From Roseicyclus sp. (GTDB taxonomy: Bacteria; Pseudomonadota; Alphaproteobacteria; Rhodobacterales; Rhodobacteraceae), in contig JAGYJU010000003.1 of the NCBI GenBank assembly GCA_018401965.1, forward strand, positions 25,647 to 89,646: a stretch of DNA of 64,000 nt. Direction: 5' to 3'. Position numbers and translations under genes: made by a program. A model generated the notes under the pieces. The model was not told the DNA's origin and ran no database searches. It saw only the letters and a program-made list of their open reading frames with translations. This document shows positions 8,703 through 18,774 of this stretch, piece by piece. The number at the start of each line of letters is the position of its first letter. Within the stretch, counting starts at the first letter, position 1.

Positions 8703-9323
8703 ATGACCGACCGGGGCGGAATTTTCGCGGGCCAGGACCCGTTCGTGATCGCGAAATCCTGGCTGGCCGAGGCAGAGGCGTCGGAACCCAACGACCCCAA
8801 TGCCATCGCCCTGGCCAGTGTCGATGCCGATGGGCTGCCCAATGTGCGCATGGTCCTGTTGAAGGATATCGAGGCCGATGGCGCGGGGCAGGGCGGCTTC
8901 GTGTTCTATACCAATTACAACAGCGTGAAGGGGCGCGAAATCACCGCCTCGGGCAAGGCGGCCTTTGTCATGCATTGGAAATCGCTGCATCGCCAGATCC
9001 GGGTGCGGGGGCTGGTCGAACGCGAAGACGGGCCCAAGGCCGATGCCTATTTCGCGTCGCGGTCGCTAAAAAGCCGGCTGGGGGCCTGGGCCTCGCACCA
9101 GTCGCAGCCGCTGTCGGGGCGCGCGGCGCTTGTGGCCGAGGTGGCGCGCGTGACTGCGCAACACGGCCCCAACCCGGGCCGCCCGCCGCATTGGGGCGGG
9201 TTTCGCATCTTGCCCACCGAGATCGAGTTCTGGGCCGATGGCCCGTTCCGCCTGCATGATCGGTTCCGCTGGTCGCGGGCCGGGGTGGGCGCCGATTGGC
9301 ATGTCGATCGGCTCAATCCATGA
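8703..9323 (+). CDS. pdxH: Pyridoxamine/pyridoxine 5'-phosphate oxidase
   Basis: 206 residues from an ATG preceded by AGGGAGATGTTCG. It oxidises PNP or PMP to pyridoxal 5'-phosphate with FMN. Family motifs are [11 protein letters not shown] (FMN phosphate binding), [26 protein letters not shown], the SHQSQPL segment, and the C-terminal [11 protein letters not shown] with DRFRWSR, where the substrate-binding arginine lies. Length is normal and the frame intact. Confidence 0.94.
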   Translation: MTDRGGIFAGQDPFVIAKSWLAEAEASEPNDPNAIALASVDADGLPNVRMVLLKDIEADGAGQGGFVFYTNYNSVKGREITASGKAAFVMHWKSLHRQIRVRGLVEREDGPKADAYFASRSLKSRLGAWASHQSQPLSGRAALVAEVARVTAQHGPNPGRPPHWGGFRILPTEIEFWADGPFRLHDRFRWSRAGVGADWHVDRLNP

Positions 9324-9339
9324 GCGTTTTATCGATGAA

Positions 9340-9366
9340 AATTCGCGATTTCACGAAGCGCGAATT
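9340..9366 (+). other. Stem-loop followed by AT-rich tract, pdxH-csp gap
   Basis: AATTCGCG (9340-9347) pairs with CGCGAATT (9359-9366) across an 11-base loop, 16 bases after the pdxH stop. A strikingly AT-rich stretch follows to about 9400, with a T run at 9391-9397, in a genome of high GC. It may end pdxH transcription, and the AT-rich part may carry the promoter of the cold-shock gene. I could not fix a convincing -35/-10 pair. Confidence 0.4.
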
Positions 9367-9476
9367 CTCATAATATTGATAAATAATCATTTTTTTTACT
9401 TGTGCCCATCGGCCTCCCGCGCGACATCTAGGCGGCGGATATCTGGTCCGAGACCGGTAAGATGGGATAAGCCAGT

Positions 9477-9980
9477 ATGGCGGAAGTAGTGGCGGACGGT
9501 CCTAGAACCGTTCATGGCCGCGTGAAATGGTTCGATGTCGGCAAGGGCTTTGGGTTCATCCTCGATGACGAAGGTGGCCCGGACATCTTGCTGCACGCCA
9601 ATGTCTTGCGGAATTTCGGGCAGGGGTCGGTCGCCGAGGAGGCGCGGATTTCTGTCTTGGCGCAGAACACGCCCCGGGGCATCCAGGCGGTCGAGGTCGT
9701 GTCGATCGAACCGCCCGAGGGCTTTGCGATGGATGGCGATGTCGTCGATCTTGCCCCGGATGTGCCCTTCGTGCCCGCACGCATAAAATGGTTCGACAAG
9801 GCGAAAGGCTTTGGCTTTGCCAATGTCTTCGGGCATCCTGAGGATGTGTTCGTGCATGTCGAGATTCTGCGGCGATGCGGCTTGGCGGATCTTCAGCCGG
9901 GCGAGGCTGTGGCGATCAAGGTCGTCGATGGCCCGCGTGGCAAGATGGCCGCAGAGGTGCGGAGCTGGGATTACGTTTGA
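9477..9980 (+). CDS. Cold-shock protein with two cold-shock domains
   Basis: 167 residues with two CSD modules. The first is at about 12-78 (GRVKWFDVGKGFGFI with DILLHANVL) and the second at about 98-165 (ARIKWFDKAKGFGFANV with DVFVHVEILRRCG). Both keep the RNP1-type KGFGF and RNP2-type VHV/LLH nucleic-acid-binding motifs. The role is single-stranded RNA or DNA binding, as RNA chaperone or regulator. The frame is intact, and the DUF192 gene follows after a few bases, so both may share a transcript. The AT-rich leader upstream is unusual for this genome and may matter for temperature control, which is inference. Confidence 0.9.
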   Translation: MAEVVADGPRTVHGRVKWFDVGKGFGFILDDEGGPDILLHANVLRNFGQGSVAEEARISVLAQNTPRGIQAVEVVSIEPPEGFAMDGDVVDLAPDVPFVPARIKWFDKAKGFGFANVFGHPEDVFVHVEILRRCGLADLQPGEAVAIKVVDGPRGKMAAEVRSWDYV

Positions 9981-9992
9981 CGGGGGGTGCCT

Positions 9993-10475
9993 GTGCGCCG
10001 GATCAAGCTTTTGGCTGTGATGGTGCTGGCGCTCGCGGGGCTTCCCGTCGTCGCATCCGCGGCCTGTCGGGATGGGCAACTGGAACTGCGCGGCGATTTC
10101 GGCACGGTGCGGTTTCGCGTGGCCTTGGCCGATAGCCCGCAGGAACGCGCCCAAGGCTTGATGCATGTGCCGCAGATGCCCCGGATGTCGGGCATGTTGT
10201 TCGTGTATGAACGGCCCCAAAGCGTGAGCTTCTGGATGGAAAACACGCTGATCCCGCTCGACATGATCTTTGCCGATGAAACGGGCGTGGTGCGCCGCAT
10301 CCACGAAAACGCCATCCCGCTGGATCGCACGCCGATTCCCGGTGGCGACGGCATCCAGTATGTCCTGGAAATAAACGGTGGCATGGCCGCGACGCTTGGC
10401 CTGTCGGAGGGCGATGAGATGCGCCATCCTGCCATCGCCCAGGCAGATGCGGCCTGGCCCTGCGACGCGGACTGA
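9993..10475 (+). CDS. DUF192 family exported protein
   Basis: 160 residues from GTG 9993, which has a G6 run 5 bases upstream; GTG 9987 would add two residues but overlaps that run. A signal peptide (RRIKLLAVMVLALAGLPVVASA) leads to a DUF192 domain with its usual signatures: ADSPQERAQGLMHVPQMP, FVYERPQSVSFWMENTLIPLDMIF and YVLEINGG near the C-terminus. The function of DUF192 proteins is not established. It lies directly after the cold-shock gene on the same strand. Confidence 0.85.
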   Translation: MRRIKLLAVMVLALAGLPVVASAACRDGQLELRGDFGTVRFRVALADSPQERAQGLMHVPQMPRMSGMLFVYERPQSVSFWMENTLIPLDMIFADETGVVRRIHENAIPLDRTPIPGGDGIQYVLEINGGMAATLGLSEGDEMRHPAIAQADAAWPCDAD

Positions 10476-10535
10476 CAAGGCGGCCAAGCGCTGGGGCTTT
10501 TCAAGCCCGGCAATGCAGGCTAACAGGTCGCCAGT

Positions 10536-10612
10536 CGGGGCGTAGCGCAGCCTGGTAGCGCGTCTGTTTTGGGTACAGAAGGTCGTGAGTTCGATTCTCG
10601 CCGCCCCGACCA
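10536..10612 (+). tRNA. tRNA-Pro(UGG)
   Basis: 77 bases including an encoded CCA end. The acceptor stem is CGGGGCG (10536-10542) with CGCCCCG (10602-10608) and discriminator A 10609. The anticodon loop reads TTTGGGT between TCTGT and ACAGA, so the anticodon is TGG. The T arm has GAGTTCGATTCTC. It lies 60 bases after the DUF192 gene. Confidence 0.95.
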
Positions 10613-11187
10613 TTTCCTGAATGTCATCCGGTTCCTGCCCTGCGGCGCACGCAGGGCCATACTGCATCTGCGCAAGCTTTGGGCAGATCACCCGGTGCGC
10701 CGTCTATATCTTGTGTCATCAAAGGTGTTTTTCCGCCATCTTTCGAGCGGCTTCCGCGTTCGATGATGTGGAAAAACTTCAGCCGATGCCTTTGCACTTT
10801 CCCGCAAGCGGATGCTGTAAAAGGAAAAACTGTGCCAAGGCCCGTGGCGGCCCGTTTGGGGATGAATCATCCTCGGCGCCGGGGGCCGAAACCAGCCTTG
10901 GATTGCAACAGAAAAATCAGGGTCAGCCGGGTAAAAAAACCGTTGACCCGCCCCTCAACCTACGTCAGTTTGTGTAGGCCGAGGCGCGGGCCACTAGATG
11001 TGGTGTGCGCGGGTGGGATGGGGACAGCATCCACAAACGATAGACCACACCATGCCATCCGGGCGGCGCGCCGCGATTTACGGCGCGAGCCACGCGGTGG
11101 GATGGGGGCCAGACAGATCAAGACGGTCCGAGCGCAACGACGCTGGCAGGCCGCGACATGAGCCATTGAACGATAGGGGCAGCCATA
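10613..11187 (+). other. Long gene-free leader upstream of nrdJ
   Basis: 575 bases with no gene I accept. Open frames here have no family signature and an amino-acid mix typical of spurious frames in GC-rich DNA. The region is more AT-rich around 10690-10760. It contains a -35-like TTGACC at 10943-10948 and an inverted repeat CCTAC-N10-GTAGG (10959-10978), then an NrdR-like box. I searched by eye for a cobalamin riboswitch and could not place its core motifs. Such length before nrdJ suggests a regulated promoter or 5' untranslated region. Confidence 0.5.
10991..11006 (+). promoter_or_regulatory. Possible NrdR box upstream of nrdJ
   Basis: CCACTAGATGTGGTGT matches the known NrdR consensus ACACWATATATWGTGT at about 12 of 16 positions and is roughly palindromic. 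NrdR represses ribonucleotide reductase genes in most bacteria and usually binds two boxes about 31 bases apart; a good second box is not evident, which lowers confidence. Confidence 0.3.
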
Positions 11188-14100
11188 ATGAAGATTGAGC
11201 GCAGATTTACACGGGCCGGCGCAGACGCATATGCCGATCTCGATTTCACCACGACCACCTCGGAAATCCGCAACCCGGATGGCACCGTTGTCTTCAAGCT
11301 CGAGCAGGTCGAAGTGCCCGTCGGCTGGAGCCAGGTCGCATCCGACGTGATCGCCCAGAAATATTTCCGCAAGGCCGGTGTTCCCGCGCGCCTGAAGCCG
11401 GTGAAGGAAAAGGGCGTGCCCGAATTCCTGTGGCGCCAGGTGGCCGACGAAGAGGCGCTGCAGGCCCTGCCCGCAGACGCGCGCTACATCGGTGAGACCT
11501 CGGCCAAGCAGGTGTTCCGCCGCCTTGCGGGCGCATGGTGCTACTGGGGCTGGAAGGGCGGCTATTTCACCGCCGAATCCGATGCCCAGGCCTATTTCGA
11601 TGAAATGCAGCTGATGCTGGCGCGCCAGATGGCAGCGCCCAACAGCCCGCAGTGGTTCAACACCGGCCTGCATTGGGCCTATGGCATCGATGGCCCGGCG
11701 CAGGGGCATTATTACGTCGATTTCAAGACCGGCAAGCTGACGAAATCCACCTCGAGCTATGAACATCCGCAGCCGCATGCCTGTTTCATCCAGTCGGTCG
11801 CCGATGACCTGGTGAATGACGGCGGCATCATGGACCTGTGGGTCCGCGAGGCGCGCCTGTTCAAATATGGTTCGGGCACCGGCACCAATTTCAGCCACTT
11901 GCGCGGCGAAGGCGAAAAGCTGTCGGGCGGCGGCAAGTCGTCCGGCCTGATGGGCTTTCTCAAGATCGGTGACCGCGCGGCGGGCGCGATCAAATCGGGC
12001 GGCACCACGCGCCGCGCGGCCAAGATGGTCATCGTCGATGCCGACCACCCCGATATCGAGGCCTTCATCGATTGGAAGGTGATCGAGGAACAGAAGGTCG
12101 CCAGCCTCGTGGCCGGGTCCAAGACCCATGAAAAGATGCTGAACGCCATCTTCACCGCGATCCGCGAATGGGATGGCAGCCTTGAGGCGGCCGTTGACCC
12201 GACGCAGAACGAGACGCTGAAAAGGCGATCCGGGCGGCGAAATCGGTGTCTATTCCGGAAACCTACGTGAAACGGGTTCTGGATTACGCCAAGCAGGGCT
12301 ACACCAGCATCGAATTCCCGACCTATGACACGGATTGGGATTCCGAGGCCTATTCTTCCGTGTCTGGGCAGAATTCCAACAACTCGATCCGCGTAACCGA
12401 TAAATTCCTCAAAGCGGTCGAAAACGACGAAGACTGGCACCTGATGAACCGTGTCGGCGGCAAGGTGGCCAAAACCATCAAGGCGCGCGACCTGTGGGAA
12501 AAGGTGGGTCATGCCGCATGGGCCTGCGCCGATCCGGGCATCCAGTTCCATGACACCGTCAACGCCTGGCACACCTGCCCCGAAGATGGCGCGATCCGTG
12601 GCTCGAACCCGTGCTCGGAATACATGTTCCTCGATGACACGGCCTGCAACCTGGCCTCGATGAACCTGTTGACCTTCTATTCCGGCGGCCAGTTCGACGC
12701 CGAAAGCTACATGCATGCCTGCCGCCTGTGGACCCTGACGCTGGAAATCAGCGTGACCATGGCGCAGTTCCCCTCCAAGGAAATTGCCCAGCGGTCCTAT
12801 GATTTCCGCACGCTCGGGCTTGGCTATGCCAATATCGGCGGCCTTCTGATGAACATGGGCCTTGGCTATGACAGCGCCGAGGGCCGTGCGATGTGCGGGG
12901 CGCTGACCGCGATCATGACCGGCGTGTCCTATGCGACCAGCGCGGAAATGGCATCGGAACTGGGCCCCTTCACGGGCTTTGCCAAGAACCGCGAACACAT
13001 GCTGCGGGTCATCCGCAACCACCGTGCCGCCGCCCATGGCAAGACCGATGGTTATGAAGCGGTCAACGTGAACCCCGTCGCGCTGGACCACGCCAATTGC
13101 CCCGATCAGCGGCTTGTGGCGCTGGCCCGCCAAGCCTGGGACGAGGCGCTGACGCTTGGCGAGGCGCATGGCTATCGCAACGCGCAAGCCACCGTCATCG
13201 CACCGACCGGCACCATCGGCCTGGTGATGGATTGCGACACAACCGGTATCGAGCCTGATTTCGCCCTGGTGAAATTCAAGAAACTGGCCGGCGGCGGCTA
13301 TTTCAAGATCATCAACCAATCTGTTCCCGGCGCGCTGGAAACGATGGGCTATTCCTCCAGCCAGATCGAGGAAATCATCGCCTATGCCGTAGGCCATGGC
13401 ACCCTGGGCCAGGCGCCCGGCATCAACCACACCTCGTTGATCGGGCACGGTTTTGGCCGCGCGGAACTGGAAAAGATCGAAGCGGCCCTGCCCTCGGCCT
13501 TCGATATCCGCTTCGTGTTCAACCAGTGGACGCTTGGGGCGGAATTCTGCACCAAGACCCTGGGCATCCCGTCCGAAAAGCTGAACGATCCCACCTTCGA
13601 CATGCTGCGCCACCTGGGCTTTACCAAGGCCGATGTGGATGCCGCCAATGACCATGTCTGCGGGACCATGACGCTCGAAGGCGCGCCCTTCCTCAAGAAA
13701 GAACATTACCACGTCTTCGATTGCGCCAATCCCTGCGGGAAAAAGGGCAAGCGCTACCTCGGCGTCGAGGCGCATATCTACATGATGGCGGCGGCGCAGT
13801 CCTTTATCTCGGGCGCGATTTCCAAGACCATCAACATGGCCAACCACGCCTCGATCGAGGATTGCCAGAAGGCCTATGAACTGTCCTGGTCGCTTGGGGT
13901 CAAGGCCAACGCGCTCTATCGTGACGGGTCCAAGCTGTCGCAGCCGCTGGCCTCGGCGCTGGTGGAAGATGACGAGGAAGCGCAAGACATCCTCGAATCC
14001 GGCACCACCATGGCCAAGGCCCAGGTGATCGCGGAAAAGATCGTCGAAAAGATCATCGTCAAGGAAGTGATCAAGGCGCATCGTGACAAGATGCCCGACC

Positions 14101-14861
14101 GCCGCAAGGGCTATACCCAAAAGGCCGTGGTCGGGGGCCACAAGGTCTATCTGCGGACCGGTGAATACCAGGACGGCACGCTGGGCGAGATCTTCATCGA
14201 CATGCACAAGGAAGGCGCTGGCTTCCGCGCGATGATGAACAATTTCGCCATCGCCGTGTCGGTCGGCCTGCAATACGGCGTGCCGCTGGAAGAATTCGTC
14301 GATGCCTTCACCTTCACCAAGTTCGAACCCTCGGGCATGGTGCAGGGCAACGAGACGATCAAGAACGCGACCTCGATCCTCGACTACATCTTCCGCGAAC
14401 TGGCGGTCAGCTATCTCGATCGCACCGACCTGGCCCATGTCCAGCCGCAAGGCACCAGCTTTGACGATGTGGGTCGCGGCGCGGATGAAGGCGTGTCGAA
14501 CATCCGCGAAGTGCCCGAAAGCCGCGCGTCGACCCCGATCGACGTGCTGAAACAGGTGGCTTCCACCGGCTACCTGCGCAAGCGCGCGCCGCAAGATTTG
14601 CTGGTGTTCCAGAGCGGGGCCGATCCGGTCGCAACGCTGGAAACGCTGATCCCCGAAACCCGCACCGGGTCCACCACGGTGGCCGCGATTGCGGCGACCA
14701 CGGCGGTCACAACCGGCACGGTGTCAATGGATGCAGCCACCAAGGCCAAGATGCAGGGCTACGAGGGCGAGGCTTGCGGCGAATGCGGCAACTACACGCT
14801 GGTGCGCAACGGCACCTGCATGAAGTGCAACACCTGCGGCGGCACGAGCGGCTGTAGCTGA
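11188..14861 (+). CDS. nrdJ: Vitamin B12-dependent (class II) ribonucleotide reductase, frame broken once
   Basis: Repaired length is 1,224 residues, normal for the large alphaproteobacterial NrdJ. It reduces ribonucleotides to deoxyribonucleotides with adenosylcobalamin. The first part (11188 to about 12220) carries [10 protein letters not shown] and [21 protein letters not shown]. The second part holds the active-site region [39 protein letters not shown] and the C-terminal redox cysteines [20 protein letters not shown]. The frame breaks at the A4 run 12220-12223: five A would give [13 protein letters not shown] and join both parts. The start has AGGGG upstream. A good terminator follows at 14991. 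I treat the break as a sequencing error because class II enzymes of this family are single-chain and no slippery heptamer is present. Confidence 0.92.
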
Positions 14862-14990
14862 CCGAATTCGGGCGCGTTGCCCAAGCGGCGCGCCTGACAT
14901 CCGGGGCGGGTGCGCTCGCCCCTGACGCGGACCAGGCCGCAGGCAGAAACGTCGGGCGGAATAGGTGAGCCTAGGTTCGCGAAACTGAAA

Positions 14991-15016
14991 GGGGCGCTGC
15001 GATGCGCCCCTTTTTT
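14991..15016 (+). terminator. Rho-independent terminator after nrdJ
   Basis: GGGGCGC and GCGCCCC form a 7-base-pair stem with loop TGCGAT, followed by six T (15011-15016). It lies about 130 bases after the nrdJ stop and in front of the convergent MBL-fold gene. Confidence 0.85.
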
Positions 15017-15068
15017 CGTGATATCATGATCTTGTGGGTCAAAGTTCATGCATCGCATGAACCCCGCC

Positions 15069-15989
15069 TCAGGTCATCGGCACAAAGCCATAGCCCTCAG
15101 TCCGCGCTTCGACCTTGCCGATGCCGCCTTGGCCAAGGTGAAAGCCCACGATGGTCACATCATCGGCCGTGATCCGGTCAAACAGGGCCATCCGCGTCGC
15201 CGCCGCCGCGCCCGCATCCTGGTCAGACCCCGACAGCCACGCCGGCCGGGCAAAGGCCACGTGATCATTGCCGATCGCATCGCCCAGAACCATCGCCGTG
15301 TCGGCGCCATCGCCGATCAGGAAGGCCATGTGCCCCGGTGTATGCCCCGCCGTCAGCACGGCAGCCACACCCGGCACCACCTCGTCCCCATCGCCGAACC
15401 GGGTCAGGCCGCTTTCGATCACCTCCAGCCGCCGCTTGGCCCCCACGGCGAAACTCGCGCGCGCCTCGCCGATGTTGCCCACGGTCGCGTCATCCATCCA
15501 GTAGTCGAACTCGGCCCCGCCCATCATGTGTTCGGCATTGGCGAAATACGGCTCGTCGAAATCATCCAGCACGCCCCACAGGTGGTCGGGATGGCCATGG
15601 GTAAAGATGACGTGGGTGATGTCGAACGGGTCGATCCCGGCGGCCTCCAGCGCCTCGGGCAGGGCGCCCGCATTGGGGGAAAACTGCGTTCCCGACCCGG
15701 CATCGAACAGCGCCAGCGTATCGCCCCGGCGTAAGAGCGTCAGGTTGCAGGGCGGCGTCAGCGGCGCGGTCGGATCGATGCCGAATTGCGCCAGCACCGG
15801 GGCTAGGTCATCTTGCGGCATCGGGCCAAAGATCATGTCGGCGGGCAGATCAAGCCAGCCATCGCTCAGCGTGATGATCTCGGTTTCGCCCAGGGTCAGG
15901 GTGGTCTGGGTCCAGCCGCGACGGGGCAGGCTGGTCGCGGCCAGCGCGGCGCTTGCGGTTGCCATCAGGCGGCGGCGGGTGATCAGCAT
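15069..15989 (-). CDS. MBL-fold metallo-hydrolase, exported
   Basis: 306 residues from ATG 15989 (MLITRRRLMATASAALAATS). The N-terminus has consecutive arginines and a hydrophobic stretch, resembling a Tat or Sec signal. The metallo-beta-lactamase fold shows THGHPDHLWG (HxHxDH zinc motif), later AGHTPGH and VLGDAI (third histidine and bridging aspartate), and GFHLGQGG near the C-terminus. This matches the lactonase/glyoxalase-like branch; the substrate is unknown. It is a single gene between nrdJ (convergent) and modA (divergent). Confidence 0.85.
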   Translation of the reverse strand: MLITRRRLMATASAALAATSLPRRGWTQTTLTLGETEIITLSDGWLDLPADMIFGPMPQDDLAPVLAQFGIDPTAPLTPPCNLTLLRRGDTLALFDAGSGTQFSPNAGALPEALEAAGIDPFDITHVIFTHGHPDHLWGVLDDFDEPYFANAEHMMGGAEFDYWMDDATVGNIGEARASFAVGAKRRLEVIESGLTRFGDGDEVVPGVAAVLTAGHTPGHMAFLIGDGADTAMVLGDAIGNDHVAFARPAWLSGSDQDAGAAAATRMALFDRITADDVTIVGFHLGQGGIGKVEARTEGYGFVPMT

Positions 15990-16050
15990 GTTGGGTCTCC
16001 TCCCGGTTGTGGGGGCACAGTAGCCTAGCCGATACATTCAGGAAAGGTGA

Positions 16051-16066
16051 TATGTTCGGCGACATA
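16051..16066. promoter_or_regulatory. Inverted repeat TATGT-N6-ACATA, possible ModE-type operator
   Basis: A perfect 5-base inverted repeat with a 6-base spacer, about 48 bases before the first modA start. Known molybdate boxes bound by ModE/MopA are AT-rich inverted repeats with a 6-8 base spacer upstream of mod genes. The match is partial, and no modE gene is in the window. Confidence 0.3.
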
Positions 16067-16113
16067 GCCCTTGCAGATCATCCGCGTGGCCGCGATATTT
16101 CACGCTGCACCTG

Positions 16114-16916
16114 ATGACTGGCCCGATGCCCCGCATGTTCCCGCTTTTCCCGATGCTGCGCGCCACAAGCCTTGCGCTGTCGCTGCTGCTTGCCACTGGG
16201 GCGGCGGCGCAGGATCTGACCGTTCATGCCGCCGCCGCCTTTCAGGGCGCGCTGGACGATATCGCCGAGCTTTGGCGGCAAGAGACTGGTGGCACCCTGA
16301 CGCTGGTTTATGCGGGCAGCTCGGCGCTGGCCCGCCAGATCGCTGCGGGCGCCCCGTCCGATGTGGTGGCCCTGGCCAATTCCGCCTGGATGGATCACCT
16401 CGCGGCGGCGGGCCAGCTTGTGCCCGAAACCCGCGTCGATCTGCTGACCAATTCGCTGGTGGTCATCGCCGGTGGCACCGATGCGCCCGCGCTGGATCTG
16501 CGGGATGGGGCGGCATGGGCCGCACGGCTTGCGGGCGGGCGGCTGGCCCTTGCGCTGACCGAGGCGGTGCCTGCGGGCATCTATGCGCGGCAATCGCTGA
16601 GCGGTCTGGGGCTCTGGCCCGATCTTGCCCCGCAGGTGGCCGAGGCCGACAATGTCCGCGCGGCGCTTGCGCTTGTGGCCAGCGGCGCGGCGCCTTTGGG
16701 CATCGTCTATGCCTCTGACGCCATGGCCGAGCCGCGCGTCGCCGTCATCGCCGATCTGCCCCCCGATAGCCATGACCCGATCGTCTTTCCCGTGGCCACC
16801 GTGGCGGGGGCGATCATGCGGCGGCCAGCCGTTTGCTGGCGCTGCTGCAGGCTGACAGGGCCGGGGCCATCTTTCGCGCCCATGGCTTTGGCCTGGCCCA
16901 GGGCGGCCGCCCGTGA
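16114..16916 (+). CDS. modA: Molybdate ABC transporter substrate-binding protein, frame broken once
   Basis: Repaired length 267 residues from the first ATG; ATG 16126, 16135 or 16153 are alternatives, and the signal peptide MLRATSLALSLLLATGAAAQ fits all. The mature protein starts DLTVHAAAAFQGALDDIA, with the ModA-type ligand pieces AGSSALARQIAAGAPSDVVA and YASDAMAE. The frame breaks at the G5 run 16806-16810. A sixth G restores AGGDHAAASRLLALLQ and a terminus ending AHGFGLAQGGRP. The restored stop overlaps the modB start (TGATG). The protein binds molybdate in the periplasm for ModBC. Confidence 0.88.
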
Positions 16917-17611
16917 TGCTGGCGCCCCTGACCCAGGCCGAATGGGCGGTCTTGACCCTGTCCATGCAGGTCGGGGTGCTGGCCGTGGCCCTGACGCTGC
17001 CGCCCGCGATCCTCGCCGCCTATGCGCTGGCGCGCTGGCAATTTCCCGGCAAGGCGCTGGTCAACGGCCTGGTCCACCTGCCGCTGGTCCTGCCGCCGGT
17101 GGTCACGGGGTTCCTGCTCTTGATCGTCTTCGGCCCGCAGGCGCCGCTCGGCCGCGCGCTTGACGCCATCGGCCTGCCCATCGCCTTTCGCTGGTCGGGG
17201 GCGGCGGTGGCGGCGGGGGTCATGGCCTTTCCGCTGATGGTGCGCGCGCTGCGCCTGTCGTTCGAGGCGGTGGACCCGAAACTGGAACAGGCCGCCGCAA
17301 CCCTCGGGGCGTCGCGCCCGGTGATCTGGCTGACCGTGACCCTGCCGCTGGCCCTGCCGGGCCTGATCGCGGGGGTGATCCTGGGCTTTGCCAAGGCGCT
17401 TGGCGAATTCGGCGCGACGATCACCTTCGTGTCGAATATCCCCGGCGAAACCCGCACCTTGCCGCTGGCGATCTATTCCTTCCTGCAACTTCCGGGCGGC
17501 GAGGCGGCGGCGATGCGGCTGGTGATCCTTGCCGTGATCGTGTCGATGGGCGCGCTGTTGATCTCGGAATGGGTGGCGATGCGCGCGGCGCGCCGGGTGG
17601 CGGGCGCATGA
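16916..17611 (+). CDS. modB: Molybdate ABC transporter permease
   Basis: 231 residues from ATG 16916, overlapping the repaired modA stop. About five membrane segments and the BPD-transport EAA-type loop EQAAATLGASRPVIWLTVTLP identify it. RSWSGA-type variants aside, motifs such as LPLVLPPVVTGFLLL and AKALGEFGATITFVSNIPGETRTL are characteristic of ModB. Intact frame. It overlaps modC by ATGA, so the three genes form one operon. Confidence 0.92.
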   Translation: MLAPLTQAEWAVLTLSMQVGVLAVALTLPPAILAAYALARWQFPGKALVNGLVHLPLVLPPVVTGFLLLIVFGPQAPLGRALDAIGLPIAFRWSGAAVAAGVMAFPLMVRALRLSFEAVDPKLEQAAATLGASRPVIWLTVTLPLALPGLIAGVILGFAKALGEFGATITFVSNIPGETRTLPLAIYSFLQLPGGEAAAMRLVILAVIVSMGALLISEWVAMRAARRVAGA

Positions 17612-18713
17612 CGCTGTCGGTCACGATCCGCCACCGGTTCGCGGGCTTTGCGCTGGATGTGGCCTTTGACGCGCCGGGCGGTGTCACCGCCCTGATCGGG
17701 CGCTCGGGGGCGGGTAAGACCACGGTCGCCCATGTGATCGCCGGGCTGATGCGCCCCGACATGGCGACGATCACCGCGGCGGGGGCAACGCTTGCCGATA
17801 CGCAGGCGGGGCTCTGGCTGTCGCCGCAGGCCCGGCGCATCGGCTACGTGTTCCAGGATGCGCGGCTCTTCCCGCACCTGTCGGTGCGCCAGAACCTGGT
17901 GTATGGCGCGCGCCGCCGCGCCCGTCTGCCGCAGGCCGAGGCAGAGCTTGGCGCGGTGGCCGAGATGCTGGGCATCGCCGCTCTCTTGTCCCGTCGCCCC
18001 GGTGCCCTCTCGGGCGGCGAGGCGCAGCGCGTGGCCATCGGGCGCGCGCTTTTGTCAGGCGCGCGGATGCTGGTGCTCGATGAACCGCTGGCAGCCCTTG
18101 ATCCCGCCCGCCGGGCCGAGATCCTGCCCCATCTCGAACGCCTGCGCGACGAGGCGCGGGTGCCCATCCTCTACGTGTCGCACGCGATGGAAGAAGTGGC
18201 GCGGCTGGCCACCACGGTGGTGGCGCTCGACCGGGGCCGGGTGGTGGCGCAGGGCGCGGCCGCCGCCGTGCTGTCCGACCCGGTGGCCGTGCCCGCCCTT
18301 GATCCCGGCGCCGCCGGCGCGCTGATCGAGGCGGTGGTCATGGGCCAGGATGCCGATGGCCTGACCCGGCTTGCCGCCGCCGGGGCACGGTCTTCTTGCC
18401 GCGCATCGACGCCGCCCCCGGCGCGCGCTTGCGGCTGCGGATCGAGGCGCAGGATGTCATGGTGTCGCGCGACCGCCCGATCGGCCTGTCGGCGCTGAAC
18501 CTGATCGCGGCCGAAATCCTCTCGATCCATCCCGGCCATGGTCCGGGCGCGCTCTTGCGGCTGCGCGCGGGCGAGGCGGTGATCCTTGCGCGCATCACCC
18601 AAAGATCGGTGGCGGCGCTTGGTCTTGCCCCCGGTCACCGGGTCTTTGCCGTGATCAAATCCCTGGCGCTCGCCACGGGCAATGTCGGCACGGCCGTCCC
18701 GCCCGGCCCCTGA
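17608..18713 (+). CDS. modC: Molybdate ABC transporter ATP-binding protein, frame broken once
   Basis: Repaired length 368 residues. The nucleotide-binding domain shows Walker A GRSGAGKTT (about 31-39), Q-loop VFQDARLFPHL, ABC signature LSGGEAQRVAIGRALL and Walker B MLVLDEPLAALD. The C-terminal Mop/TOBE domain (LNLIAAEILSIHPGHG) binds oxyanion and appears only after repair of the G4 run 18382-18385, where a fifth G joins AAAGGTVFLPRIDAAPGA. A TOBE domain is normal for ModC. The break lies just between the ATPase and Mop parts. Confidence 0.9.
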
Positions 18714-18727
18714 CCGCCCGCTTGCGC

Positions 18728-18748
18728 TTCACCTTTCCACAAATACGC
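18728..18748 (+). repeat. Extragenic element, copy 2
   Basis: TTCACCTTTCC then ACAAATACGC, in the gap between the convergent modC and the ABC ATPase gene, 15 bases after the modC stop. It is identical over 21 bases to the copy at 47154. Confidence 0.65.
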
Positions 18749-18774
18749 AAACCCGGCCTTGCCCCCCGCGCGCA

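Noticed and set aside
10679..11161. Open frame of 160 codons in the nrdJ leader
   Set aside because: No ribosome-binding site, no recognisable family, and a composition like that of a random frame; the region is better seen as a leader.
10840..11187. Cobalamin riboswitch before nrdJ
   Set aside because: I could not place the B12 box or conserved core bases by eye; only a covariance search could revive this.
12216..12250. Programmed frameshift in nrdJ
   Set aside because: The A4 run lacks a slippery heptamer or following structure, and the same kind of one-base break occurs in eleven other genes.
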